A stretch of DNA of 64,000 nt, from assembly GCA_023525975.1 (NCBI GenBank), contig CM042035.1, positions 36,423,001 through 36,487,000 on the forward strand. The letters run 5' to 3'. Under the pieces are notes generated by a model. The model did not search any database, had not been told where the DNA came from, and saw nothing but the letters and a program-made list of their open reading frames with translations. How positions within the stretch are numbered: the stretch's first letter is position 1; every line of letters starts with the position of its first letter. Source of the DNA: Smallanthus sonchifolius. Lineage: Eukaryota; Streptophyta; Magnoliopsida; Asterales; Asteraceae. Shown piece after piece: positions 1 through 11,112 of this stretch. The position numbers and the translations under genes are program-made.

Positions 1-182
1 TTGGTCTGGCCGTCGGTTGAGGTCAGAACAGGTTTAGGTCAAAATTGACCTGGTCTTTGCACGATTTTGGTGTTGGACTTGGTCCCATGAATTCTAAGGG
101 CATTCTTCGAAGTTGTGGTGACCTTGAACAACATCAAATTCGTTCATTCGTTGAGTTGGAAATGACTGCTTTTTGTTTAAGT

Positions 183-286
183 GTTAAACCTTGCGCACTT
201 GGTAAGTACGCAAGATATAACTCTTACGTACTTATTAAGTATGCAAGGTACAAACCCTGCGTACTTGCTAAGTACGCAGGAAGGCA
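183..286. repeat. B-type palindrome cluster in the S1 spacer before ORF3
   Basis: Three to four palindromic units of the form GCG(C/T)ACTT-n-AAGT(A/G)CGC, for example GCGTACTTGCTAAGTACGC near 259-277, with decayed relatives before it. The same units fill the S1 and S6 LTRs and the S6 leader. They lie in the untranslated spacer just upstream of ORF3. Confidence 0.85.
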
Positions 287-407
287 ATTTGCAAATTTTT
301 CTAAGTTTGGAAATTTTTTTCTTGTGAATGTGCTATACCGTGTCATGTTAGTACATTTCCAGTAATCATTCTTGTTCTAATTGTGTTCCTTTTATGTTTT
401 TACTGTG

Positions 408-3400
408 ATGGCTCGTGCTTTTACCAGTGAATTCAATCTTCTGGCTCTAACACAACCCGAGTGGAAGGGTGCTGCACTTGAATACAGGGAGATAGTTGAT
501 TTCCTGAACCGCTCAAAGATCAGCTATGCTATCTCTACAGATCCTATCGTATCAAGACCATACATAGATCAATTTTGGGCGACAGCAGATCATGACTATA
601 CAGTAACCCCGAATGTCATTAGGGCTACTGTAGCAGATCAACAGATAGCCATATCCGAAGACACCATCAGGAGGGTGTTACAGTTTCGGGATCTTGCAAC
701 TGACCCAATTACCTATCCTGATTACGTTGTCGATGGTTGTTGGAGGCAGAGAATGGGATATGTCGGTGCAACGGATTATGCTTTGTACAAGAAGATGTGG
801 GTACTTGGTCAATGGCGCTACTTTGCCCACATCATGATCATGTGTATCTCTTCAAGGAAAGAAGGCAAGGATGCCATGGGTCATCACTTAGCGGCTGCAA
901 TGGTGGGTTTATCTCTCAACAAGGGCTATAATTTCTCTAAGTACGTATAGAAGGCCATAACTGACCAGATCTATACGGCATAGAAGTTTAGATTCATGTT
1001 GTATCCAAGATTTATCCAGCTGCTAATCAATGATGCGTTGCCAAATCTACCGGCAATTAGGGAAAGATTACAAGTGAAGCGAGCGGACAAGAGAGTATTT
1101 GCTCAATTCTTAAAGCCAGGCAGTGTTGAACCTACCCCTGTGCATACTCCTCTCTTCGGACACTTAATCAACGAAGCATATGTGGCCCCAGATAATTTCA
1201 GATGGTATAGTCCCGAGTAGAGCCAGAACTCAGTGAACACAGTGATGAACAACAGGAAGAGAAGGAAGGTGAAGGTGATGATGAATCTGAAAATGAAGGA
1301 GACGAAAAAGAAGGAAGTGCTGGTGCTGAAGAATCTGACTCCGAAGAAACATAATCTAATTCATCTGATTCTGATGATGCACCAGACCAATCACACCCGA
1401 GAAGAACGACAGCGGTGACCCTTCCCGAGTCGTCTTCTAAAAGAAAGAGACAAGAAAGTACAAGCAGCGAGTATGAAGCCGAATATGATTCAGATGCTGC
1501 TATACAAAGATAGAGACGAGAAAGTATTAACAAGCGTCGGGGGGATAGGCCATTTACGGGTATCCCTAGAGAAGTAGAAGTTAGTGTTGCACGACGACAA
1601 CTCACTAAGGTTTTGAGCACTGCTTCAACCTCTACGTCAACTTCCACCCAGCTATATCAAAGGACAGGGAGGAGGTCACGTGTAACAAGTCAAGTAATTG
1701 CTGCTACTGTCACAAAGGAGGTTCCTGTGATAGTATCCCTCCCACTACAACCTGTCCAGGTGATGGTGGCGACTCCAATCCTCACTTAGCCGGTCACTAT
1801 CACCCCAACCACCATTGCAACATCTACCATACCAACTTTAATCCCAATCAATATTCCAACTACCACCCTTCAACCAATCAGTGAACCCTTTTCATATGGT
1901 GATTTCACCCATGGGTTCGACTTTGATGACATCTTCACTTTTCCAACTCATATAACCAGAGCCTCTACATCTAGGGATCCAGATCCACGGGATGCAAGGA
2001 TTACTACCTTGGAGTCTCTAGTTGTTGGTTAAGAGACGGTACAGAAATCAAGGGAGGAGTTACAAGCAACAAGGTCAGATTAACTCTTTGGTTGATGAAG
2101 TAGCTTCTTTGAAAAAGGAAAGGGCGGTTGATGAGTTGCAGCATAAAGAGCACGATATGATGGTCAAATTGGTCTGTGATATGACCAAAACTCTTGCTGC
2201 TCAGGGGGAGAAGATTAAGGAGCTACTGAAGGAGAAGGAGAAACCTACAAAACCAAGTAGTGATGAGGCTTGTCACCTAGATGATCTGTCTAAGGGTGAC
2301 GACCAGGACAAGGATCATGAAGCCGGTCCTAGTGGAAGTGAACAACAATCGTTAGCATGTGCGATTGTTCCTTATTCTTCCGTGCCTATGGCTGAGGGGG
2401 AGTTCACTCAACATGAAGGCGGAGATGCTTCTGGTAGTGGAGGTGATAAAAGAAAGTCTACGGATGAGGTGCTATACGACCTATCTGATGAGGTCATTCT
2501 ACTGATTGAGCCAGACTATTCCAAAGAAGCTCAGATCGATACCCTCAGCAATCTGGAGGAAGGAGAGATCGAGTCTGATGATGAATGGGATGTAGAAGAT
2601 GAGGATGTTATGGTAGAGTTTCCTAAAGGGGATGGTGAAGGAGTTTACGAGCTTAAAGATGGAGAGATATTTGAATCTTCAGCCTTTGATGAAGCTGATT
2701 TTAACACAGGTTCAGTCGAGCCCGAAAGTACTGCTGAGGCTTCGACTGAGGCATCTCCCACCGTTCCTAAACCTGTTGATCCAGAGGCGTGGAAAAGTAA
2801 ATATCTGCCTGGTTGGTTTACAAAGGATCAAGCTCCTGTCTGGCAGAAGACTTCCATCATAGAGAAACATGAAGGTACATGTATGATCTTGTCGGTCAAG
2901 TTCGACGACGACAAGAAGCTGTTCGCTATTAAAGGGGTTGGTGGGGTTCAATACTTGAAACTTACCAGTGAAGCGTTTAGCTCCATGCCAAAGTACGATC
3001 TGGTGAACCTCGCAAACCGTGAGCTGCTGTGTGACACTAGTCATGTATCAGCAATGGGTTTGTGGAGAACACTACAGAAAGAGGGAAGATCGGTGAACTT
3101 TGAGATGTTTAAGCCTCAGATGCCCAAGAGAGTCCGGGACAAGAACTTTAGACATCCCTGAAAGCAGGATTCCCCTGAGCAAGTTATCTCAGGATATCCT
3201 TGGTAACATGTGGTACTGGTACGTGGACCCAAAGACGGGCGAGGCAGTGGTAATGGGAAAGATTAGGTCCGAAAGTGGAAGCTTGGGGCCAAAGGAACTG
3301 ATTAGAGTCTTTGATGAAATCACTTTCATTAATTTCTCTGTGAAAGATCTGACGGTCCTAAATGAAAAATTCTGCATCCACACGGACGAGTGGACAAAGC

Positions 3401-3483
3401 TTCAAGCATCAAGATACAACAAGTTGGTCAAGTTCTGCCTTGACTACAAGCTGAAGATGGAAGCTAAAGTTGGTGGAGTTTGA
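408..3483 (+). pseudogene. Degenerate ORF3 (post-pol ORF) of S1
   Basis: Function unknown. ATG at 408 opens a frame (start MARAFTSEFN) that aligns by eye with ORF3 of S2 and S7. Shared features are an FLNRS motif, an FW motif (FWATADHD), an RATV-AISE-TIR stretch, WRYF, an NFSKY motif and a YPRFIQ block. The middle is acidic and Ser/Thr-rich; a heptad-like coiled-coil stretch lies around 2085-2250. The C-terminal domain (about 2770-3480) carries WYWYVDPKTGEA and INFSVKDL, matching S7 ORF3. Stops at 948-950 and 1218-1220 and frameshifts near 1225, 2085 and 3130 break it. There is no signal peptide or clear transmembrane segment. It sits between pol (off the window) and the 3' LTR, the place where some Sireviruses carry an envelope-like ORF. 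Confidence 0.8.
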
Positions 3484-3510
3484 AGATCGAAGACAATCCA
3501 GAGCTGTTGT

Positions 3511-3521
3511 CAAGGGGGAGT
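3511..3521 (+). promoter_or_regulatory. Polypurine tract of S1
   Basis: CAAGGGGGAG lies directly before the LTR start TGTTGAAG, the expected position of the plus-strand primer. Near copies occur inside ORF3 at 2212-2220 and 2394-2403. Confidence 0.85.
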
Positions 3522-3522
3522 T

Positions 3523-3880
3523 TGTTGAAGCATGTTTGTGTGACAGACACTCTGGATGCTGTCTTAGCTTATGTACTTGTATTTTTTTATTTGTACTTGT
3601 ATTTAAGTATCTGTTTGTATTGATTATCGAGTTGTAATCACATATGTATGTACTTAGTCTTGTCTGTTTCTGTTAAGTGTTGTGTGCACTTAGTAAGTGC
3701 GCATGATGTATATCCTGCGTACTTAGCAAGTACACAAGAACAAAGTCTGCGTAATTGCTAAGTACGCATGAGTTAAACCCTACGCACTTGCTAAGTGTGC
3801 AGGCAACAGGTCTAGTATATATAGCTGTTAGTGACAGAATGTATGTACACACTCATTCTCTTTGTAACTGGCTGTGATTA
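3523..3880 (+). repeat. 3' LTR of S1, left part
   Basis: Begins TGTTGAAGCATG after the polypurine tract. It carries palindromes at 3681-3805 (GCGCACTT..AAGTGCGC type) and a TATATATAG promoter-like sequence near 3818. Cut by S2 after GATTA (3876-3880). Confidence 0.85.
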
Positions 3881-4312
3881 TGTTAGGACATAGTTTGTAA
3901 TGACAAAAGCTTTGTATTAGTTTAGATCTAATGTCTTTATGTTTTTGTATGTAATGTTCTAAGTGTTTTATACAAGTTATGCTAGACAAGTTCGCCTAGT
4001 CTAACAGAGGCGAACTTGTTAAGTTCGCTTAGTCTGTTAGAGGCGAACTTGTTAAGTTCACCTAATACATATCAGATGTCTATATATAGAGGTTACAGAG
4101 TCAGTTTTCGTAGCGTTGAACAGAAGTGAACAAATTATCTGATTGAGTCTGTAAACTCTATGATTGTTGGAATACAAGCTTGAATGTTATTTACGTGATT
4201 GTTTCTATTGTCTTTTGTGTATACAATTTTTGATTCGGTTGGATTCCCCACTCCGCGTTAACAATACGTCTTATCACGAGAACGATCCGTAGAAGAGCCA
4301 TGTGGACCTACA
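3881..4312 (+). repeat. 5' LTR of S2
   Basis: 432 bp, TGTTAGG..CCTACA. Palindromes at about 3984-4065; TATA-like TATATATAGAGG near 4081. It is 42 bp shorter than the 3' LTR, mainly because it has fewer palindrome units. Confidence 0.92.
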
Positions 4313-4326
4313 AGTGGTATAAAAGC
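4313..4326 (+). other. Primer binding site of S2
   Basis: AGTGGTATAAAAGC immediately follows the LTR. It is a decayed copy of AGTGGTATCAGAGC, which complements the 3' end of plant initiator tRNA-Met and is intact in S5 and S6. Confidence 0.85.
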
Positions 4327-4846
4327 TTATGCTCGTGATTCTTGGTGATTTTAGACGGTTTTGTATGCAAATTGACAAGAAATTCATCATCTTTGAAAAT
4401 TTCATTTCCATGGAGTTTTCAAGCTTATTTTGCTTCTGATTTGGTGTTTTTGAAGTGGATTTTGAAGAAATTGATCCGATAGAAAGGTTCTAATTGAGAA
4501 AATACACAATCCTATGGTTTAATTTGGTCTAATTCCTTCAAATCAGTGAATTATGAAGATTTTTGGTGAAATTGGGTTCGTGTTCTTGAGGTGAATCTGT
4601 TACTGAGTTTTGATTCTGCTGAAGCAAGCGAACTTGCTGAATTGGTCTGCATAACTTAGCAGGCGAACTTGTCAAGTTCGCTTCTCTCAAATTAGGTGAA
4701 CTTAATCAGATTTCTAGATTCTGGTTTAAGTGAACTTATTAAGTTCGCTTCATATTAAATTCGCTTGGGTGTATCTAAAGCGAACTTACTATCTTCGCCT
4801 AAGGTTAGTGTGTGTTCAACACTTTGAAAATTTTTTTTCTTGGAAA
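4327..4846 (+). repeat. S2 leader with A-type palindromes
   Basis: Untranslated leader between primer site and gag. From 4625 to 4803 it holds repeated GCGAACTT and AAGTTCGC arms, including a near-complete GCGAACTTGTCAAGTTCGC at about 4664-4682. No coding frame is supported. Confidence 0.75.
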
Positions 4847-5155
4847 ATGGCAAATATGGTTCAAGTAACTAATATGTTCAATTATGATAATGAGATTGGT
4901 ACATCTCAGAAACCGCCAAAGTTGTTAAATCTTGCTGATTATTCTAATTGGAAAGATCGGTTTGATCAGTTCGTATCCTTTACCGATACCAGTCTATGGA
5001 TTCCAATCTTAGAAGGTTATACGCATCCGACTTACTCGTGGATGGGAAAGGATGATGTTCCAAAGCCGGTGTCTGCGTTAACCACAGAAGAAAAGTTACT
5101 ATTTGTTTGGGATTGGATCGGATACATGCTACTGACGGAAGCTCACAAGAAATGA
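4847..5155 (+). pseudogene. gag 5' fragment of S2
   Basis: ATG at 4847 opens the conserved A-type Gag N-terminus (MANMVQVTNMFNYDNEIGT). It runs about 88 codons through the SNWKDRFDQFVSFTDTSLWIP motif. At about 5104-5110 the frame passes into sequence that in S7 lies after pol (TGGGATTGGATCG), so the last 16 or so codons are chimeric. In the family this is the N-terminal part of the Gag particle protein (UBN2-type gag). The remaining Gag, protease, integrase and RT are absent. Confidence 0.88.
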
Positions 5156-5986
5156 CGGGTTGAAAGTTGGTAAAATTGCTTAAGGCAAAAATTGAAGCGA
5201 ACTTAATGTTATGTTTGCTTGGTTGAGGTGAAGCGAACTTAATATGTTCGCCTGAGGTTGGTGAAGCGAACTTAATATGTTCGCCTGGGGCTTGTTATGC
5301 GAACTTAACAAGTTCGCCTAATTAAGCGAACTTAATGCGTATAAGGATTTTTGTCCAGGCGAACTTAGTCACTTTGTCTTCTCAGAACTATTAAGCGAAC
5401 TTGTCTGTGTTGAGCGATTTTCAAAAAATTTTCAAAATCAGTGTGTTGTTGGATTGTTTACTGGTACCTTCTTGTTCGGATTTGAATTGCGATCATTCCT
5501 AGAGTATTTTTATTGTTTTTCATCCGTTGAATCGTGAGAATTTAGAACTTTTTCATCTCGGACTCGTCGGACATTTTTTTATCTGCATTTTTGACCTAAT
5601 TTGATGCAAAATGTGTCTTATCTCATTAAATTGAAGCTTGATAGTATGTTGTAATTGTTTGACGATGTGATTCCAGTGGGTATATCATGTTTCTATATCG
5701 ATTTGACAAATTTTGATTTCTGTGTGAGAATTTGAAACCGCAGACAAGTTCAGGCGAACTGGTTCAAGCGAACTTGTTTAAGCAAACTTGTCTAGGAGAA
5801 CTTATTAAGTTCGCCTCTTGTAACACTAAGTGAACCTAGTAAGTTCGCATAGGGGCTCAGGAGGATTTTGGACTTGTGAAATTTAAAAAAAAATTTTTTT
5901 TGTTGTTCTTACAAATTTATTTTTTTACTTCTTGTTGTGTGTGTTTATTATTTATCTAATGTGTTTGTTGTCCAAATACTTTTCAG
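5110..5986 (+). repeat. Post-pol spacer of S2 with palindrome clusters
   Basis: Non-coding spacer equivalent to 47790-48672 of S7. Palindromes of the GCGAACTT-n-AAGTTCGC family lie at 5193-5420 and 5752-5850, ending about 140 bases before the ORF3 ATG. Confidence 0.8.
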
Positions 5987-8900
5987 ATGGCTCGTCGTGT
6001 AGAATACAAACATAACCAGGTGGCACTGTTAGATCCTAACATGTCGGAGGCCGTTAGTTTTCAAGGAATTATTGGGTTCTTAAATCGTTCACGTCTCCGT
6101 GTAGCCTTATCTGCAGATCCATACATCAGCTTTGTGTATATTCAACAATTTGGGACACTATACATCAAGATACAGACGTAGAACCTCATGTTCTTCGTGC
6201 TACTGTGAACAATACGGAGATTGCCATATCGTCATAGACTATTCGTGCTGCTCTTACTCTAGATGGTGCTGCTGATGATCCTATGTCATATCCTGGAACT
6301 TTGATTGTGGGATGTTTTCAGAGGATGGGTTACCGTGGAAGACCTAATGATACACAAGCTCGTAAGGGTGGTTTGGTTGGTGAATGGAGGTATTTCATGC
6401 ACGTGATTATCCAATGCTTATCTCCTCGTAAAGCTGGTACAGATGGATTAAAGAATGCTCTTCAAGCTGCTATGGTGGCTTTGACATTGAACAAGCGGTT
6501 CAATTTTGCTCTTTATATTTACCGGGAATTGGTTATGTAAATAACTCCTGCTGAAGGTCAAGGATTTCTTATGTATCCTCGGTTCATCCAAATGATTCTG
6601 AATCATCTTATTCCTGATATCCCACAGCATCCTATTCGTTTAACATTGATGTCAAAGATAATTTTTACAGATTGCACTAAGGTAAAACAACAGAATGCAG
6701 CGTTGATTCCTGTTCAAACTCCATTATTTGGTCACTTAATCAATCCTGATTATGTTGAACCATCAAATGACAACTGGTTTCATCCTGAAGAGTTGGCTCA
6801 AGGACATGGTCAGAATGTACAACAACCACAACAACCTCAACAACAACCTGTACAAGTTCCTCAACAACAACAAGTTCCAGTACAACAACCAATTCCTATT
6901 CAAGAACAAGTTCCTATTCAACAAGCTCAGGTTGATATACCTGTTAATGAACCTGTTCAAGAAGAGGTCGTTCACGAGCCTGAACAAGACTTAGGTATGA
7001 ATATGGAATATTTTAATGATGTAGCTGTGAACTCGCCCATTCATGAACCTGAAGGGAATGTGGTGGAAGAACATGATTCTAGTTCCAGTTCAAGTGATAC
7101 AATTTTGCCTATGTCTGATGCACATGACTCTGATTCGTCAAGAGATTTCTACTCAGATCATTATGAGAGATTGGCTACTGTACCATTGGCAAATGCTGGT
7201 AAGCGTACTAAATCTACAGCCAGAAGACCGAGACGTAAGTCTGTTCGGGATCCTCCTTCCGGATCAGTACTTGGTAAGAGAACATTAGTTGATGAGAGTT
7301 CTGATTCAGATAGTGATTTTAATTCGGATCCAAAAGCTCAGAAGCTTATGTCTGCTTCTATTGTTGCTGCTCATTCTTCACAAGGTGTTGAGGATGCTAA
7401 CTTTGTTGCTTCCTTACTGGTTACACCTCCGAGATCTAAGATTCCATATCCTGTGATTACTCCTGTTCCTCCAGTGATTACTCCAAGTCCTTCGGTTCCT
7501 CATTCTTCAGCTGGTCCTTCAAAGCCTTCTGATTCTGAGAGATTTACTTTCCTTGAATCTCAAGTGCTTACTTTACAAACTCAGGTGGATACTCTTGTAT
7601 CTACTGATTCTCAAAGACAGCTGGTGATTCAGACTCAAGCCAAGCAGATTGCTGACATGCAAGCATTGGTATCCAAACTTGTTGAGCGTCTTGACGCTCA
7701 GGGGGAGTTAAGGATCCATGATAACTGTCACACTGAGTCCATTCAAAGAAAGGATGATGAAGAAAATGATCCTACTGGAAACGCTGAGGGTGATCGTCAA
7801 TACGCTGCTGACGTTAATCCTATATCTGCAGTTCAGGGGGAGTCGACATCTCAAACAATTGAAGGAAACAAGGATGCTTCTGGAGTTAATGAAGAAGTTT
7901 TGCTATTGGAATTCTTTGCAGATTCCGAAGAGGAAGAAGCTGAGAAGATAGAATGTCTGGATGACATTGATGAATTGTTCAATGACATTGAAGATGATGT
8001 GTCTGATAATTACGTGGAAGAAGGAGAGATAGTGGAGATAGAAATAGAGAAAAATAAAGATAATGTTACTTATGAAGGCAGTGATGGTCTTAATTTTCCT
8101 TATAACTTCATCCAAGATGATGTTATTCCTGAGTTTTCTTATAAAGGAGTAACATATTCTATGGACTCTATTGAAGATATCACTGTGCCTGAAGATACTG
8201 CTGAATCCAAGATGGATACTGATGATGAGAATGTTCAATCCAATATAGATGCTGAAGCTGATACTACGCACACTGTGTCTCCTAAGGTGAATGAAGAACC
8301 TATGATGTACAGAAATACAGGGATGACTAGAGAACAGTGGAGAGAAGTTGTGAATAGCTGGATGAAGGTGCTACCCAAGCCTCAAGCACAACCTGCTCAG
8401 AAAGAAAAATATGTGAATAAAGAGAGGTGTGTTGAAAGAATCATAAGTTGGTTTTATGATAATGACACAAAATTGTTTGCTATTAAAAGATCTGATGGTG
8501 TTCAATACTTAAAGCCAAGGATCAAATATTTCAATACCTTGCCAAGGTGTGAATTGAATGGTCTAGCTTCAAAACCACTTATTAATAGATCCAAGTTTGG
8601 TTTAGCGGATGTGATTGCTAATCTGATCAAGAGAGAAGGTGGTTCGGGAAAGTATGAAAGGCTAAAGCCTCAGAAAGGAAAGAGAGTGAGGATAATAGAT
8701 CAAAAGACTGGGAAAGTGACCTGGAAGTACAAGTTCAAACCAGTACGTGCTGTACACAAGATACCGTTGAAAAAGATTCATCAAGATTTTCTTGGGAATA
8801 TGAAATGGTGGTATGTTGATGTTAATACTGGTGAAGCAAGGATTGAAGACAAATATAATATGGTCATTGTATGTTTCTATGATGCAATGAATCTTATCAA

Positions 8901-9063
8901 TTTTTCAAAGAAAGATCAGAGAACGTTGAGAAAGAATGAAATCATGTTCACTGATGAATGGAGAGAACAAGGATTGCAATACAAGAGAGTGTTGGAGATA
9001 TGTAAAAGATATGGAGTGCATGCAGGCAGCAGATTACCGGATAAGTGGAAAAGCTCATCATAA
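5987..9063 (+). pseudogene. ORF3 of S2 (large post-pol ORF, unknown function)
   Basis: ATG at 5987 (MARRVEYKHN), same strand as gag. A single-base loss near 6150 and stops near 6235 and at 6538-6540 break the first 190 codons. The next 830 codons (6571-9063) are fully open. Domains seen: (1) N-terminal domain with an FW motif, RATVNNTEIAIS, GGLVGEWRYFMHVIIQC, TPLFGHLI; (2) Gln/Pro-rich linker (6815-6960); (3) acidic and Ser-rich stretch; (4) short coiled coil (about 7540-7710, FLESQVLTLQTQVDTL); (5) very acidic stretch; (6) basic Trp-rich C-terminal domain (8305-9055, WWYVDVNTGEA). No signal peptide, transmembrane helix or catalytic motif is evident. The N-terminal domain may resemble the plant transposon-protein domains found in many Asteraceae proteins (inference from memory). 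Confidence 0.82.
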
Positions 9064-9092
9064 AGACTGAAGACTGAAGATCAAGCTATTGT

Positions 9093-9103
9093 CAAGGGGG
9101 AGT
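9093..9103 (+). promoter_or_regulatory. Polypurine tract of S2
   Basis: CAAGGGGGAGT directly before the LTR at 9105. Two in-frame relatives CAGGGGGAGT lie inside ORF3 at 7699-7708 and 7834-7843. Confidence 0.88.
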
Positions 9104-9104
9104 C

Positions 9105-9578
9105 TGTTAGGACATAGTTTAAATGAAAAAAGCTTTGTATTAGTTTAGATCTAATGACTTTATGTTTTTGTATGTAATGTTCTAAGTGTTTTATACAAGT
9201 TATGCTAGAGGCGAACTTGTCAAGTTCGCCTAGTCTAACAGAGGCGAACTTGTTAAGTTCTCTTAGTCTATCTGAGGCGAACTTGTTAAGTTCGCTTAGT
9301 CTGTTAGAGGCGAACTTGTTAAGTTCGCCTAATACAAATCAGATGTCTATATATAGAGGTTACAGAGTCAGTTTACGTAGCGTTGAACAAAAGTGACGAA
9401 TTATCTGATTGAGTCTGTAAACTCTATGATTGTTGGAATACAAGCTTGAATGTTATTTACGTGATTGTTTCTATTGTCTTTTGTGTATACAATTGTTGAT
9501 TCGGTTGGATTCCGCACTCCGCGTTAACAATACGTCTTATCACGAGAACGATCCGTAGAAGAGCCATGTGGACCTACA
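9105..9578 (+). repeat. 3' LTR of S2
   Basis: 474 bp, TGTTAGG..CCTACA. Four A-type palindromes at about 9208-9331; TATA-like TATATATAGAGG near 9349. Followed directly by the target duplication GATTA. Confidence 0.93.
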
Positions 9579-9583
9579 GATTA

Positions 9584-9732
9584 TCAATAGATGAAGTTTG
9601 AAAGTATCTTGTGTCTTTGTTGTCGGTTTACTTTGTGTTGATTGATACTCCACCTAGTCACGGGCATTCCGCACCCGGTTCGACCAGGAACACACTTACA
9701 TGTGACGATCCGACACACCCGTGGGACCTACA
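9584..9732 (+). repeat. 3' LTR of S1, right part
   Basis: Continuation of the LTR interrupted at 3880. It matches the 3' end of the S6 LTRs closely (TAGTCACGGGCATTCCGCA, CCGGTTCGACCAG) and ends GGGACCTACA. Confidence 0.85.
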
Positions 9733-9736
9733 CATA

Positions 9737-9870
9737 GGCGTATCCATAGAGTCACTATCCCTGTGGGAAAAATGTAGGTCAATCTTATTTATCTAAGTAC
9801 TGATCACTCAAATCCCAACCCATGGGTGTATCCACAGAGTCACCATCCCCATGGGAAATACGTAGGTCAA
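9737..9870. repeat. Direct duplication, period about 88 bp
   Basis: Two copies of a roughly 46-bp block (GTATCCA-AGAGTCAC-ATCCC-TGGGAAA-GTAGGTCAA) at 9737-9782 and 9825-9870, differing at about 8 sites. Non-coding. Confidence 0.8.
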
Positions 9871-10978
9871 GACTCAAGCTTTCAGTTTATTAATTATACT
9901 CATTATTTAGATGGAATTATGGATGCAGGCGCCATCAAACTCGGATTTATTCTCATAAAAAAAAGAGTGGTGTGACCAGAATAGTTTTCAAAAATCTCTA
10001 AATATTAGCTTAACGTGGTACCTATCACCCTATGTTGACAGTTTCAGTATTACCTACACCCTAAGATGAGTACCCACAAGATTTCATAAATTTATTACGT
10101 GATTAATCCTAAGTAACACTCACAGGTTATTTAAGTTATTCAAGCTGGCTTGGTCTACCAAAACATCACTAATTAGACATGTTTTCAATTATTTATTCAT
10201 TTAAACAAACAAGCAGATCCAGTTGTACTATCATTTTCCATTTATTATGCAAAAACTTTTGATTTCAAAGGACATTTTTTCAAAATTTTCAATTTTTTTT
10301 TGTATTTTTGTATTTTTGTATAAAGACACAAACTTAAACTAGACACTCACATCCCCGCACTTGAAAGACACATTGTCCTCAATGTGAAGCAAGACACAAC
10401 TGAAAATAAAAATGCAAAAATAAAAACAGGAAGCGACTTAGCTGGTAATGTAGATGCAAACAAATGTATCCAGCTTCGTTCTTCCTCGTGTGCACCATAT
10501 AGCATTTCGGTCGTGGTTGCACACATTGCTGGGTTGCCTTTACAAATTAATATAATCACCAGTCCTGCCCGAATGGAGATGGAGTACGGACAGGACGAAT
10601 AATACCTGCAAAATAAACCTCACAACAAACCCTGAATATTAAACTGACTCAAATAAAAGACTCAAACTGACTTTGGATAGATATGCAAGGACACATACCC
10701 GATGGGTGGCAGACACATCGACATGAATGCCATATCAAGGTGAATCATCAATTATGAACAGTTTCTAGTATCCCATGGTCGATGGTGGTGAGTGGATGAT
10801 TTGAATGAATGATGGATGAATGGTGTGTATGATAGACGATAAGTGATGAATGAGCGGAGGATGATAATGATGGGAATAATGGATGAGTGGTGGATGAGAT
10901 GGTTTAGTTAGTGGATGATGGTGGGTGAATGGTGGTCGGGGGAAACCATGGGACATGAGAAAAGAAAGGCAAATCCAG

Positions 10979-11112
10979 GGGTTCTCGCGTACCGCGAAGA
11001 ACCTTGGACCATTCCTTGCGTACCGCGAGGAACAAACTATATAGCCGGCCAAATTTTCTCTCTCTCGCGTACCGCGAGACACTGGCTCCCCTGCCTCGCG
11101 TACCGCAAGAGG
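10979..11112. repeat. Four CTCGCGTACCGCGAG-type palindromes in G1
   Basis: Near-perfect palindromes at 10985-10997 (TCGCGTACCGCGA), 11016-11028, 11064-11078 (CTCGCGTACCGCGAG) and 11095-11109, spaced about 17-36 bp apart. GC-rich and CpG-rich against an AT-rich background. No coding function is supported. Confidence 0.85.

Larger units (their letters stand above)
3881..9578 (+). mobile_element. S2: A-type Sirevirus-like element with most of gag-pol deleted
   Basis: Bounded by LTRs starting TGTTAGGACATAG and ending GACCTACA, flanked by a perfect 5-bp target duplication GATTA (3876-3880 and 9579-9583). Order: 5' LTR, primer site, leader, 5' gag fragment, post-pol spacer, ORF3, polypurine tract, 3' LTR. 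Aligned by eye with S7, gag breaks off around 5104-5110 and continues straight into post-pol spacer sequence. About 7.8 kb (rest of gag and all of pol) is therefore missing. The target duplication and both LTR ends are intact, so S2 either inserted already deleted or lost the segment after insertion. Confidence 0.93.
1..9732 (+). mobile_element. S1: 3' part of B-type Sirevirus-like Ty1/copia element, interrupted by S2
   Basis: Only the 3' portion lies in the window: a spacer with palindromes, a degenerate post-pol ORF3 (408-3483), a polypurine tract (3511-3521) and a 3' LTR. The LTR begins TGTTGAAG at 3523 and is cut at 3880 by S2. It resumes after 9583 and ends GGGACCTACA at 9732. Its right part matches the S6 LTR (CTAGTCACGGG, TTCCGCACCCGG, CGATCCGACACAC), which makes S1 and S6 members of one family. 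The 5' half is off the left edge, so its target duplication (possibly CATAG, 9733-9737) cannot be checked. S1 is itself inserted next to, or into, the gypsy-like G1 sequence. Confidence 0.85.

Noticed and set aside
1198..1647. Minus-strand 149-codon open frame, Ser/Leu-rich
   Set aside because: It is the antisense of the acidic, Ser-rich part of S1 ORF3; the plus-strand reading matches homologues.
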